Shown here one piece after another: positions 6,815-14,121 of a DNA stretch of 33,718 nucleotides. The stretch covers positions 1-33,718 of the forward strand of contig CALVQR010000008.1 of NCBI GenBank assembly GCA_944358265.1, read 5' to 3'. The translations under genes were made by a program, and so were the position numbers. The stretch comes from an uncultured Bacilli bacterium. Its GTDB lineage: Bacteria; Bacillota_I; Bacilli_A; RF39; UBA660. Numbering within the stretch: position 1 is the first letter of the stretch; every line of letters starts with the position of its first letter. The notes below the pieces were generated by a model. It was not told where the DNA came from. It saw only the letters and a program-made list of their open reading frames with translations, and made no database searches.

Positions 6815-8461
6815 CTAATCTAAAAAATATCCTCCACCTATAAATTCTCTAATTATTGAATCTTTTGGTATAAAATCATTTGATATTGGTAATACATTTT
6901 TAAGTAAATTTAATAATCTAACTGCTTCTTTATAATTTTGATCATCTTCTTCTACCGAATAAAGAAGTGGTTCAACATATGTTTTTAGCACACCAAGCTC
7001 ATATATAAGTGATGTATTAAATATAACATCTGCTTCATCTTGAAAAGGAAATACATTCATTTCTTCTCCTTTTCTTACTTTCTGCCATGAGTTTAAGGTT
7101 TCACTTGCCGTATACCCTCTTGTTCTACTATCGCGTGCCATTCTTCTAAGAAGTCTATTATCAGTAGTTCTAATTCTATTATGATTGTCTAAACTAAGTA
7201 CTGTTAAAGGACATAAATAAATCTTAAATTTATTTTTTCTATCAATAGAATATGTTAATTCCTCATTTAATGCATGAAGTCCTTCAATAATTAGTATTTC
7301 ATTTTCATTAAGTTTCATACTATCATTTATATATTCCCTTTTACCAGTAACAAAATTATATGTAGGTATTACTACTTCTTTTCCATCTAATAAATCTTTT
7401 AAATCTTTATTAAATGATTTAGTATCAATTGCTCTAATAGATTCAAAATCATATGTTCCATCTTTTAATTTTGGAGTTTTATCCCTATCTAAGAAATAAT
7501 CATCAATAGAAATTGATTTAGGAATAATTCCATATCCTTTTAAAAACAATTCTAATTTTTTACTAGTTGTTGTTTTACCAGAAGATGATGGCCCCGCGAT
7601 TAAAATAACCCTTATTTTATTATTATTTTTAATAGTATCAGCAATTTTAAATAAAGAATTATTTTGAACATTTTCAGTTAGTAAAATTAAATCATTAATA
7701 CTCCCTTTAGACACCCTATTATTAAGCTCACTTACATTTTCTACTCCTAGTTTTTTACACCATTCATCATATTCTTTAAATTTATTAAATAATTTTTCAT
7801 GATGCTTATATACAGGTATCTTATTATCATAATAAATATTTGGATATCTAAGTACAAAACTATTTTCGTCAATATAAGTTAATCTGTATTCTTTAAGTAC
7901 TCCTGTACTAACGGGTAAATATGAAAAGAAATAATCATAGTTATCATTTAATCTATATAAATTTACATTAGTATTAACTGAATATTTTAATACATTAACT
8001 TTATCGTAATTTTTAATACTTTTATAATAATTAATTGCTTCCATTCTACTTACTAAATTTTTACTAATTGGTAAATCTTTTTTAACTATAGATTTCATCT
8101 CATCATAAACTTTATCTAAAGATTCTTTTGTTATTTTTTTCTTTGTCTGTACATATATTCCCTTATCTATTGAATATTTAATCTCTACTTCTGAATTTAA
8201 TACATTTTCAAATGCTTCAACAAGAACAAATATTAATCCACTTTCATAAACTCTATTCCCTATTGGAGATGTTGTATCAAAAAAATCAATATTACAATTT
8301 GTCATAACTTTAAAATTTAATTCACAAGGTCTACCATTTACTGAACCTATAATTATGCTCTCTTTAAAATCATCTACAAAATCTTTAGAAATATCTAACA
8401 GAGTTACACCTTTCGGGTATGTATAACTTTTTAAGTTATATTTTATTTTTATTGAATCCAT
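6815..8461 (-). CDS. nucleoside (uridine) kinase-like protein with ThrRS-type N-terminal region
   Basis: The 548-residue protein has two parts. The N-terminal 60 residues look like a TGS-type domain (YPKGVTLLDISKDFV) and the next 150 or so resemble the second domain of threonyl-tRNA synthetase. From about 280 a P-loop kinase of the uridine kinase/phosphoribulokinase family begins: Walker A GPSSSGKTT (290-298), then ISIDDYFLDR, GTYDFESIRAID and IIEGLHALNE. This architecture is a known Bacillota family annotated as nucleoside or uridine kinase; its substrate is not settled. ATG follows AGGAAGGCAAGG. It has its own promoter and is co-transcribed with gap 12 bases downstream. Confidence 0.85.
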   Translation of the reverse strand: MDSIKIKYNLKSYTYPKGVTLLDISKDFVDDFKESIIIGSVNGRPCELNFKVMTNCNIDFFDTTSPIGNRVYESGLIFVLVEAFENVLNSEVEIKYSIDKGIYVQTKKKITKESLDKVYDEMKSIVKKDLPISKNLVSRMEAINYYKSIKNYDKVNVLKYSVNTNVNLYRLNDNYDYFFSYLPVSTGVLKEYRLTYIDENSFVLRYPNIYYDNKIPVYKHHEKLFNKFKEYDEWCKKLGVENVSELNNRVSKGSINDLILLTENVQNNSLFKIADTIKNNNKIRVILIAGPSSSGKTTTSKKLELFLKGYGIIPKSISIDDYFLDRDKTPKLKDGTYDFESIRAIDTKSFNKDLKDLLDGKEVVIPTYNFVTGKREYINDSMKLNENEILIIEGLHALNEELTYSIDRKNKFKIYLCPLTVLSLDNHNRIRTTDNRLLRRMARDSRTRGYTASETLNSWQKVRKGEEMNVFPFQDEADVIFNTSLIYELGVLKTYVEPLLYSVEEDDQNYKEAVRLLNLLKNVLPISNDFIPKDSIIREFIGGGYFLD

Positions 8462-8497
8462 ATTACCTTGCCTTCCTATCTTTTTATTCTATAATTA

Positions 8498-8527
8498 ATT
8501 TTATCATATATTTGAGCAATTTGTCAC
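8498..8527 (-). promoter_or_regulatory. promoter of the nucleoside kinase-gap operon
   Basis: On the minus strand GTGACA (8522-8527), an 18-base spacer, and TAAAAT (8498-8503) with a TGA extension. It lies in the divergent spacer shared with clpP. I did not find an equally clear clpP promoter on the other strand. Confidence 0.55.
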
Positions 8528-8571
8528 TAAATAAGATGAATATTTATCTAAATAATTGATAACATATTAAT

Positions 8572-8577
8572 GGGTGA
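8572..8577 (+). promoter_or_regulatory. ribosome binding site that decides the clpP start
   Basis: GGGTGA lies five bases before the TTG at 8583. The upstream in-frame GTG at 8574 falls inside this site and has no ribosome site of its own, so TTG is the more likely start. Confidence 0.7.
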
Positions 8578-8582
8578 TAAAA

Positions 8583-9170
8583 TTGAACTTAATTCCAAAT
8601 GTACTTGAAAAAACTAGTAATGGAGAAAGAGTATATGATTTATATTCAAGATTACTAAAAGATAGAATTATTATTTTGTCTGACGAAATAAACGATAATA
8701 CTGCGAACATTGTAGTATCAGAACTTCTTTATTTAGATTCAATTAATCATAGTGATATAAGTATATATATTAATTCCCCAGGAGGGAGTATAACTAGTGG
8801 TATGGCTATATATGATACAATAAATTATATAAAAAGCGATGTATCTACAATATGTATTGGTATGGCCGCGTCTATGGCTGCATTTCTTTTATCCAGTGGT
8901 ACAAAAGGGAAAAGATACATTCTTCCTAATAGTGAAGTTATGATTCATCAGCCTTTAGGTGGTGCTCAAGGTCAAGCAACTGAAATTAAAATCGCAGCGA
9001 CTAGAATATTAAAATTAAAAGATAAATTAAATAAAATATTATCAGATAATACTGGTAAAGATTTAAAAACAATTGAAAAAGATACTGAGAGAGACTATTT
9101 TATGGATTCATATGAAGCTTTAGAATATGGTATTGTTGATAAAATATTAACAAAAGAAAAGGATATTTAA
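8583..9170 (+). CDS. clpP: ATP-dependent Clp protease proteolytic subunit
   Basis: ClpP is the serine protease core that degrades unfolded or tagged proteins delivered by AAA+ partners such as the ClpC encoded at 11784-14033. Starting from the TTG at 8583 the protein is 195 residues and begins [19 protein letters not shown], like typical ClpP. With this start the catalytic triad falls at the familiar numbers S97 (GMAASMA), H122 (MIHQPLGG) and D171, which supports the choice. The GTG nine bases upstream would add only three residues not seen in the family. A hairpin terminator overlaps the 3' end. The gene stands alone on the plus strand between minus-strand units. Confidence 0.96.
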   Translation: MNLIPNVLEKTSNGERVYDLYSRLLKDRIIILSDEINDNTANIVVSELLYLDSINHSDISIYINSPGGSITSGMAIYDTINYIKSDVSTICIGMAASMAAFLLSSGTKGKRYILPNSEVMIHQPLGGAQGQATEIKIAATRILKLKDKLNKILSDNTGKDLKTIEKDTERDYFMDSYEALEYGIVDKILTKEKDI

Positions 9171-9183
9171 GTATATCCTTTTT
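9157..9183 (+). terminator. bidirectional terminator between clpP and the XRE gene
   Basis: AAAAGGATAT pairs with ATATCCTTTT around a six-base loop containing the clpP stop. The left arm lies in the last clpP codons. On the other strand the same stem is followed by TTTTCTTTTG, so it can also end the convergent regulator transcript. Confidence 0.82.
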
Positions 9184-9556
9184 AATCTATAAAATAAGTT
9201 CTATTATTATCCCTAATTAGTTTTATTCTTCTTTCGGGATTCTCTCTTAAAAATTTAAGTAATTTTTCATTTTCAGGTTTATGTAATTCATATATTATTT
9301 CTAAATCTATATTAGGTACTACTTTTATATATTCTTCATCATCTTCAGAGATTAACCGTACATCTCTTCCAAATAAATAATCAATACTTACATCGAATGC
9401 ATTTGCAATTTTCTCAATATTTTCAGCAGATGGACTATTATGTCCGTTTTCATATTTTGAAATTGTACCTTTTTGTATATCAGTTATTTCTTCTAATTTT
9501 TCTTGTGTATAACCATTTTGTTCTCGTAAAAATTTTATTCTTTCACCTATATACAT
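9182..9556 (-). CDS. XRE-family helix-turn-helix transcriptional regulator
   Basis: This 124-residue DNA-binding protein has an N-terminal Cro/cI-type helix-turn-helix at about residues 5-62: IKFLREQNGYTQEKLEEITDIQ, then GTISKYENGHNSPSAENIEKIA and FDVSIDYLFGR. The C-terminal half (about 65-124) is acidic then basic and shows no known sensor or peptidase domain, so the signal it answers to is unknown. AGGAG lies six bases before the ATG. The promoter overlaps a set of TTAACT/AGTTAA repeats that are likely its own operator, suggesting autoregulation. It stands between clpP and the metalloprotease but on its own promoter. Confidence 0.9.
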   Translation of the reverse strand: MYIGERIKFLREQNGYTQEKLEEITDIQKGTISKYENGHNSPSAENIEKIANAFDVSIDYLFGRDVRLISEDDEEYIKVVPNIDLEIIYELHKPENEKLLKFLRENPERRIKLIRDNNRTYFID

Positions 9557-9577
9557 ACTACACTCCTAACTAAATAA

Positions 9578-9592
9578 TTAACTTATAGTTAA
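9578..9592. promoter_or_regulatory. operator-like palindrome upstream of the XRE regulator
   Basis: TTAACTTATAGTTAA is a perfect inverted repeat (6-bp arms, 3-base centre) lying just downstream of the predicted transcription start. The 9-mer TAACTAAAT occurs on both sides of it (9567-9575 and 9628-9636), and a second palindrome AGTTAACT (9625-9632) overlaps the -35 box. Confidence 0.6.
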
Positions 9593-9601
9593 AGTATAGA
9601 A

Positions 9602-9630
9602 AATATATAAATACATTTGTTTAAAGTTAA
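9602..9630 (-). promoter_or_regulatory. promoter of the XRE regulator gene
   Basis: On the minus strand TTAACT (9625-9630), 17 bases, TATATT (9602-9607). The -35 box is part of an AGTTAACT palindrome, fitting repression by the gene's own product. Confidence 0.55.
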
Positions 9631-9645
9631 CTAAATCGAAACATT

Positions 9646-9669
9646 AAAAAAGAACTATTTCTAGTTCTT
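9646..9669 (-). terminator. terminator of the cysS-metalloprotease unit
   Basis: AAGAACTA pairs with TAGTTCTT around GAAA on the minus strand and is followed by a T run. The stem begins within the metalloprotease stop codon. Confidence 0.88.
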
Positions 9670-10342
9670 AATCTCTATTTCTATTTCCCGTGAAAATATA
9701 TACTAATCTAAGTATTTGCATTATTGATGATATTAATCCTGCGACATAAGTAAATGCGGCAGCTTTAAGCATTTTTTTAGTACCTTCTTGTTCTTCTTTT
9801 GTAATAATTCCCATCTCGAGTAATATTTTATTTGCTCTTCTGCTTGCATCAAATTCTACAGGAAGTGTAATTAACTGAAATATAAGCGCAAAAGATATAA
9901 GTATTATTCCTATTATAAAAAGTTTAGTTAAAGATGCGGCTAGACTAATTATTATTACTATATAGCCTAAACTATTACCAAAATTAACAAAAGGAACTAA
10001 TATATTTCTAATTTTTATTGGAGTATATCCTTCCTTATATTGAAGTGCATGCCCACATTCATGTGCAGCTACTGCGCATGATGCGATTGTTTTTCCATTA
10101 TATATATCACTAGATAAATTTATTATTTTTTTACTATTATTATAGTGATCTGATAAATCACCAGATACCTCGCCAACTTTTATATTATCTAAATTATTTT
10201 CAGATAATATTTTTTTTGCGACTTCATAACCTGTCATATTAGAATCCACTAATATTTTTTTATATTTTGAATAAGTAAAACTTAGTGCTTGCTGTGCAAT
10301 TAATACTATTAAAAATGCTCCCAAGATAAATATTAATTCCAT
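9668..10342 (-). CDS. YugP-like membrane zinc metallopeptidase
   Basis: The 224-residue protein carries the zinc-protease motif HECGH at residues 94-98 (AAHECGHALQY), preceded by a cytoplasmic or surface loop with IINLSSDIYNGKTIASCAVAA. A hydrophobic segment spans residues 3-20 and three more follow the motif (about 112-132, 138-160 and 190-212), so it is an integral membrane enzyme. This matches the YugP/zinc-metallopeptidase family, whose substrates are unknown. A glutamate or histidine third ligand is not obvious to me. The start overlaps the end of cysS by ten bases, so it is translated from the same transcript. A hairpin terminator ends the unit. Confidence 0.88.
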   Translation of the reverse strand: MELIFILGAFLIVLIAQQALSFTYSKYKKILVDSNMTGYEVAKKILSENNLDNIKVGEVSGDLSDHYNNSKKIINLSSDIYNGKTIASCAVAAHECGHALQYKEGYTPIKIRNILVPFVNFGNSLGYIVIIISLAASLTKLFIIGIILISFALIFQLITLPVEFDASRRANKILLEMGIITKEEQEGTKKMLKAAAFTYVAGLISSIMQILRLVYIFTGNRNRD

Positions 10343-11724
10343 AGTATTTTCGTCCCCTCTCTTGTATCTTTTATATTTACCCCTAATTTTATTATCTCAT
10401 CTCTTATTTTATCTGCTTCAATATAGTTTTTTTCTTTTTTATATTTATTTCTCTTTTCAATTAAAGCATTTACTTTTTCTTCTAATTTTTTATCTATTTC
10501 ATTACTTTTAAGTAAATCTAGCGATAATACTAAATCAAATTTCTCTATTAAATTTTTTTTAGTTAGATCATTTAATTCTTTATCTTTCAAAACTTCATAT
10601 AAAATAGTTAAACACATTGATGTATTTAAATTATTATTTAATTCTTCTTTAAATTTTTCACTATAATATTTTACTTTTTCTTCATCAATAAAACCATCAT
10701 CAGTTAGAGAAAGTGCCTTATTTTTTAATTTTTTGTATTCTCTTTGTGCCCCATCAAGTATTTCATAACTAAATGTTAGTTCATTATGGTAATATGAATT
10801 TAAACATAAATACCTATATGATAAAGGATCATATCCTTTTTCTTTAAGTACATCTACTGTTAGAAATTCACCCTTACTTTTACTCATTTTACCATCTTTA
10901 TCATTCAAAAATCCAAAATGTATCCAATAATTACACCATTTATGACCTAAATATGCTTCGCTTTGTGCTATTTCATTTGTATGATGTGGAAAAACTGCAT
11001 CTTCTGCCCCACAATGTATATCTAAATATTCACCTAAATATTTTATTGATATCCCAGTACATTCTATATGCCAACCAGGATAACCTCTTCCCCATGGAGA
11101 ATCCCACTGCATTTCTTGATTATTGAATTTTGAATTAGTAAACCAAAGTCCAAAATCAAAAGGATTTCTCTTAGCTGTATCTTCTTTTATATCCTCTCTA
11201 ACTGCGACCATTAAATCATCAGAATTTCTTCCTGATAATTCATAATATTTACTATATTTAGTAGTATCAAAATATACATTGCCATCACTTATATAAGCAT
11301 AATTATCTTCAAGTAATTTAGAAATTATTTTAATATATTCATCAATATTATCAGTCGCAGGGCTTACAACGTCTGGCCATCTAATATTAAGCTTTTTACA
11401 ATCATTTTTAAAACATTCCGTATAGTATTTTGCAATTTCATAAGAGGTTTTGTGTTCTCTTTTACTTGCAACAAGCATCTTATCTTCACCAGAATCTCCA
11501 TCTCCAACCATATGTCCAACATCAGTAATGTTCATAACTCTATCAACTTTATATCCTAAATATTTTAAACTTTTTTCTAAAATATCTTCTGATATATACG
11601 TTCTAAGATTACCTATGTGTGCATAATGGTATACAGTAGGACCACATGTATATAATTTTACTTCACCTTTTTTATTAGGTATAAACTCTTCAATTTGTCT
11701 TGTCAATGTATTATATAATTTCAT
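10333..11724 (-). CDS. cysS: cysteinyl-tRNA synthetase
   Basis: This class I synthetase of 463 residues charges tRNA-Cys. The zinc/cysteine-binding CGPTVY begins at C27, the HIGH-type signature is HIGN (36-39), and KMSKS appears in DKDGKMSKSKGEF. Further zinc-site residues lie in WHIECTGIS and the HHTNEIAQSEA motif. The C-terminal DALR-like helical region and the ending NIKDTREGTKILW are normal. ATG follows AAAGGAGATAAAA. No T-box leader is visible: only about 40 bases separate the start from the clpC terminator. The yugP-like gene overlaps its 3' end. Confidence 0.97.
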   Translation of the reverse strand: MKLYNTLTRQIEEFIPNKKGEVKLYTCGPTVYHYAHIGNLRTYISEDILEKSLKYLGYKVDRVMNITDVGHMVGDGDSGEDKMLVASKREHKTSYEIAKYYTECFKNDCKKLNIRWPDVVSPATDNIDEYIKIISKLLEDNYAYISDGNVYFDTTKYSKYYELSGRNSDDLMVAVREDIKEDTAKRNPFDFGLWFTNSKFNNQEMQWDSPWGRGYPGWHIECTGISIKYLGEYLDIHCGAEDAVFPHHTNEIAQSEAYLGHKWCNYWIHFGFLNDKDGKMSKSKGEFLTVDVLKEKGYDPLSYRYLCLNSYYHNELTFSYEILDGAQREYKKLKNKALSLTDDGFIDEEKVKYYSEKFKEELNNNLNTSMCLTILYEVLKDKELNDLTKKNLIEKFDLVLSLDLLKSNEIDKKLEEKVNALIEKRNKYKKEKNYIEADKIRDEIIKLGVNIKDTREGTKILWN

Positions 11725-11761
11725 TTTTATCTCCTTTGTATTTCTATTTTACCATAGTTAT

Positions 11762-11785
11762 AAAAAAAAGACTATAATAGTCTTT
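11762..11785 (-). terminator. terminator of clpC
   Basis: On the minus strand AAAGACTAT pairs with ATAGTCTTT with almost no loop beyond one or two bases plus breathing, followed by eight T residues. It overlaps the clpC stop codon. Confidence 0.8.
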
Positions 11786-14033
11786 ATGAAAATACTTCAC
11801 AAATTATTTCATTTTCTATTTCTTTTCTTACTATCTTACATAACTTTCTAACACCATATTCTTGATATTTTGAATCTTTTTTTATTTTATTTATCATATC
11901 TAAATTAATTATATTATTTCTATTAAATTTTTTATAACATTTTTCTGCTTCTTTCATAATTATTTTATTTATATCTTCTTCAGTAAATTTATTAAACATA
12001 ATTATTTCGTCAATTCTATTAATAAATTCTTTTGAAAAAAACTCAGTTAAAGTATCATTTTGAATATTTTTATTAAATCCCATTAACTCTTTATTTGTAT
12101 AAGCATTGCTTGTCATTATAATAACAACATTATCAAATCTTATTATTCTACCATTAGAATCTTTGCAATTTCCTTCATCAAGTATATTTAAAAAGAAATT
12201 AATAACAGTTTTATGTGCTTTTTCTATTTCGTCTAATATAAGTACAGAATATGGCTTATTTCTAATTTGTTCAAGTATGTTTTTATTATCTTCATACCCT
12301 ACATACCCAGCGGGAGATCCAATAAGTTTATTTATACTTATACTTTCTGAATATTCACTCATATCAAGTTTAATGACATTATTATTTCCTACAAGTGCTT
12401 TACCAAATATTTTAGATAAATATGTTTTGCCAGTACCTGTCGGACCACAAAAAAGCAAAGAATAACTTTTGTTTTTATCTTTAATACCTAATTTTATTTT
12501 TTTAGTTATTTCTAAAAGCTTATCTACTGCATTATCTTGGCCTATAATATTATCTTTTAATTTCTGCTCTATAGTTTTCACTTGATGCTCGACATCTTGA
12601 TTTAACTCATATATAGGAATTTTAGTTTTTATACTTACTATATTTATTACATCCTTTAAGCTTACCTTTTTAGTATTTTTTTTCCTTATAATTTTCAATT
12701 GAATATTATTTATTTTATCTGTTATAATTCCTTCTTTTTCTTTCAAAGTGTATGCTTTATCATAATTCTGATTAATTATGCATCTATTTTTTTCTTTTTT
12801 TATTTTTGTTAAATCATTATTTAATTTAATAAGTTCTATTTCATCTTTATCTTCTTTTAATGATACTTTAGTACATACTTCATCTAAAACATCAATAGAA
12901 CGATCTGGTTCGTGCCTATCATATATATATCTATCTGATAGTATTATAATTTTATCTATTATATCTTCAGATATTTTTACTCCATGATAAGCTTCATAAA
13001 TACCTTTCAAATTCATTAAAATATTTTTTAAACTATCTTTGTCTGGTTCTTCAATAAATACCTTTTGAAATCTTCTATCTAATGCATTATCTTTTTCTAT
13101 AAATTTTTTATATTCTTCTGTAGTAGTTGCACCAATGCATCTCATTTTTCCTCTAGCAAGAGCAGGCTTAAATATATTTGATGCATCAATCGCACCTTCT
13201 GCGCCTCCTGCGCCCACTAATGTATGTATCTCATCTATAAAAATAATAATATCATCATTTTCTTCTAATTCTTTTACTATTTTCTTTGTTCTTTCTTCAA
13301 ATTCACCTCTATATTTTGTTCCTGCGACTGCACAAGCCATATCTAAACATAATATTCTTTTATTTCTTAAATTTAATGGTACGTTCCCGTTTTCTATTCT
13401 TCTTGCAAGCTCTTCTGCAATTGCAGTTTTTCCTACACCAGCATCTCCAATTAGTATTGGATTATTTTTGCCTCTTCTTGATAATATTTCTATTACTCTT
13501 TGTATTTCCTTCTCTCTTCCAATTACGGGGTCGAGTTCATTATTTTTTGCCATTTTTGTCAAATCAGTCGCAAGTTCCTCTATTATTAATTTTTTAGTTT
13601 TTTTATGTTTTACATTTCTTTTTTCACTAATATCATAATATAGTTTATTTATATCTACTCCTAGTGATATTAATAGTCTAATACCTGTTCCTTCTCCTTC
13701 ATTTAATATTGCTAAAACAAGTGAAGTCCCTGTTATTTCTTCACCTGTTTCTTTAGATTCTAATATTAAATTTTCAAGTATTCTTTTTACTAAAGGAGAG
13801 TATATAAGTAAATTATTTTCATTATCACCAATACCAATTGTATTTATAATTTCTTCTTTATATTTTTTATATGTTACTTTATATTTTTTTAATTTTTCAG
13901 ATATTTCTATATTATTTTTAAGTACTGCGAGTAATAAATGTTCACTGCCTATATTTTGATGTTTAAGTTCAGACATTTCTTTTTTTGCTGATACTAAAAT
14001 TTTTTGTGTTTCTTCACTGAATTTTCCAAACAT
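11784..14033 (-). CDS. clpC: Clp protease ATP-binding subunit ClpC
   Basis: This 749-residue Hsp100 unfoldase feeds proteins to ClpP. An N-terminal double-repeat domain (1-140) precedes AAA+ module 1 with Walker A GDAGVGKT (196-203), Walker B IIFIDEIH (D267/E268) and pore loop GTKYRGEF. The middle region (about 405-440, KIKKEKNRCIINQNYDKAYTLKEKE) resembles the UVR-type middle domain of ClpC, not the long coiled coil of ClpB. Module 2 has Walker A GPTGTGKT (530-537). MGF at 651-653 occupies the place of the ClpP-docking tripeptide. It is shorter than typical ClpC (about 810). No CtsR or CIRCE operator is visible upstream, and mcsA/mcsB are not adjacent. Confidence 0.93.
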   Translation of the reverse strand: MFGKFSEETQKILVSAKKEMSELKHQNIGSEHLLLAVLKNNIEISEKLKKYKVTYKKYKEEIINTIGIGDNENNLLIYSPLVKRILENLILESKETGEEITGTSLVLAILNEGEGTGIRLLISLGVDINKLYYDISEKRNVKHKKTKKLIIEELATDLTKMAKNNELDPVIGREKEIQRVIEILSRRGKNNPILIGDAGVGKTAIAEELARRIENGNVPLNLRNKRILCLDMACAVAGTKYRGEFEERTKKIVKELEENDDIIIFIDEIHTLVGAGGAEGAIDASNIFKPALARGKMRCIGATTTEEYKKFIEKDNALDRRFQKVFIEEPDKDSLKNILMNLKGIYEAYHGVKISEDIIDKIIILSDRYIYDRHEPDRSIDVLDEVCTKVSLKEDKDEIELIKLNNDLTKIKKEKNRCIINQNYDKAYTLKEKEGIITDKINNIQLKIIRKKNTKKVSLKDVINIVSIKTKIPIYELNQDVEHQVKTIEQKLKDNIIGQDNAVDKLLEITKKIKLGIKDKNKSYSLLFCGPTGTGKTYLSKIFGKALVGNNNVIKLDMSEYSESISINKLIGSPAGYVGYEDNKNILEQIRNKPYSVLILDEIEKAHKTVINFFLNILDEGNCKDSNGRIIRFDNVVIIMTSNAYTNKELMGFNKNIQNDTLTEFFSKEFINRIDEIIMFNKFTEEDINKIIMKEAEKCYKKFNRNNIINLDMINKIKKDSKYQEYGVRKLCKIVRKEIENEIICEVFS

Positions 14034-14091
14034 AAATATCCTCCTCTTATTAATTCTATGATACTTATGGTGGATTTAATAAAATTTATAC

Positions 14092-14121
14092 AAAAAAAGA
14101 AATATAATTTCATATATTTCT
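14092..14121 (-). terminator. terminator of the lysS-transporter operon
   Basis: On the minus strand AGAAATATA pairs with TATATTTCT around a short loop and is followed by seven T residues. It overlaps the transporter stop codon and separates the operon from clpC. Confidence 0.83.

Noticed and set aside
11725-11783. T-box leader upstream of cysS, or for lysS
   Set aside because: The spaces are too short (about 60 and 20 bases) and contain only a terminator or promoter; no T-box sequence is present.
13135-13638. Long plus-strand frames (167 and 103 codons) inside clpC
   Set aside because: They mirror the conserved AAA+ module on the opposite strand and have no start signals.
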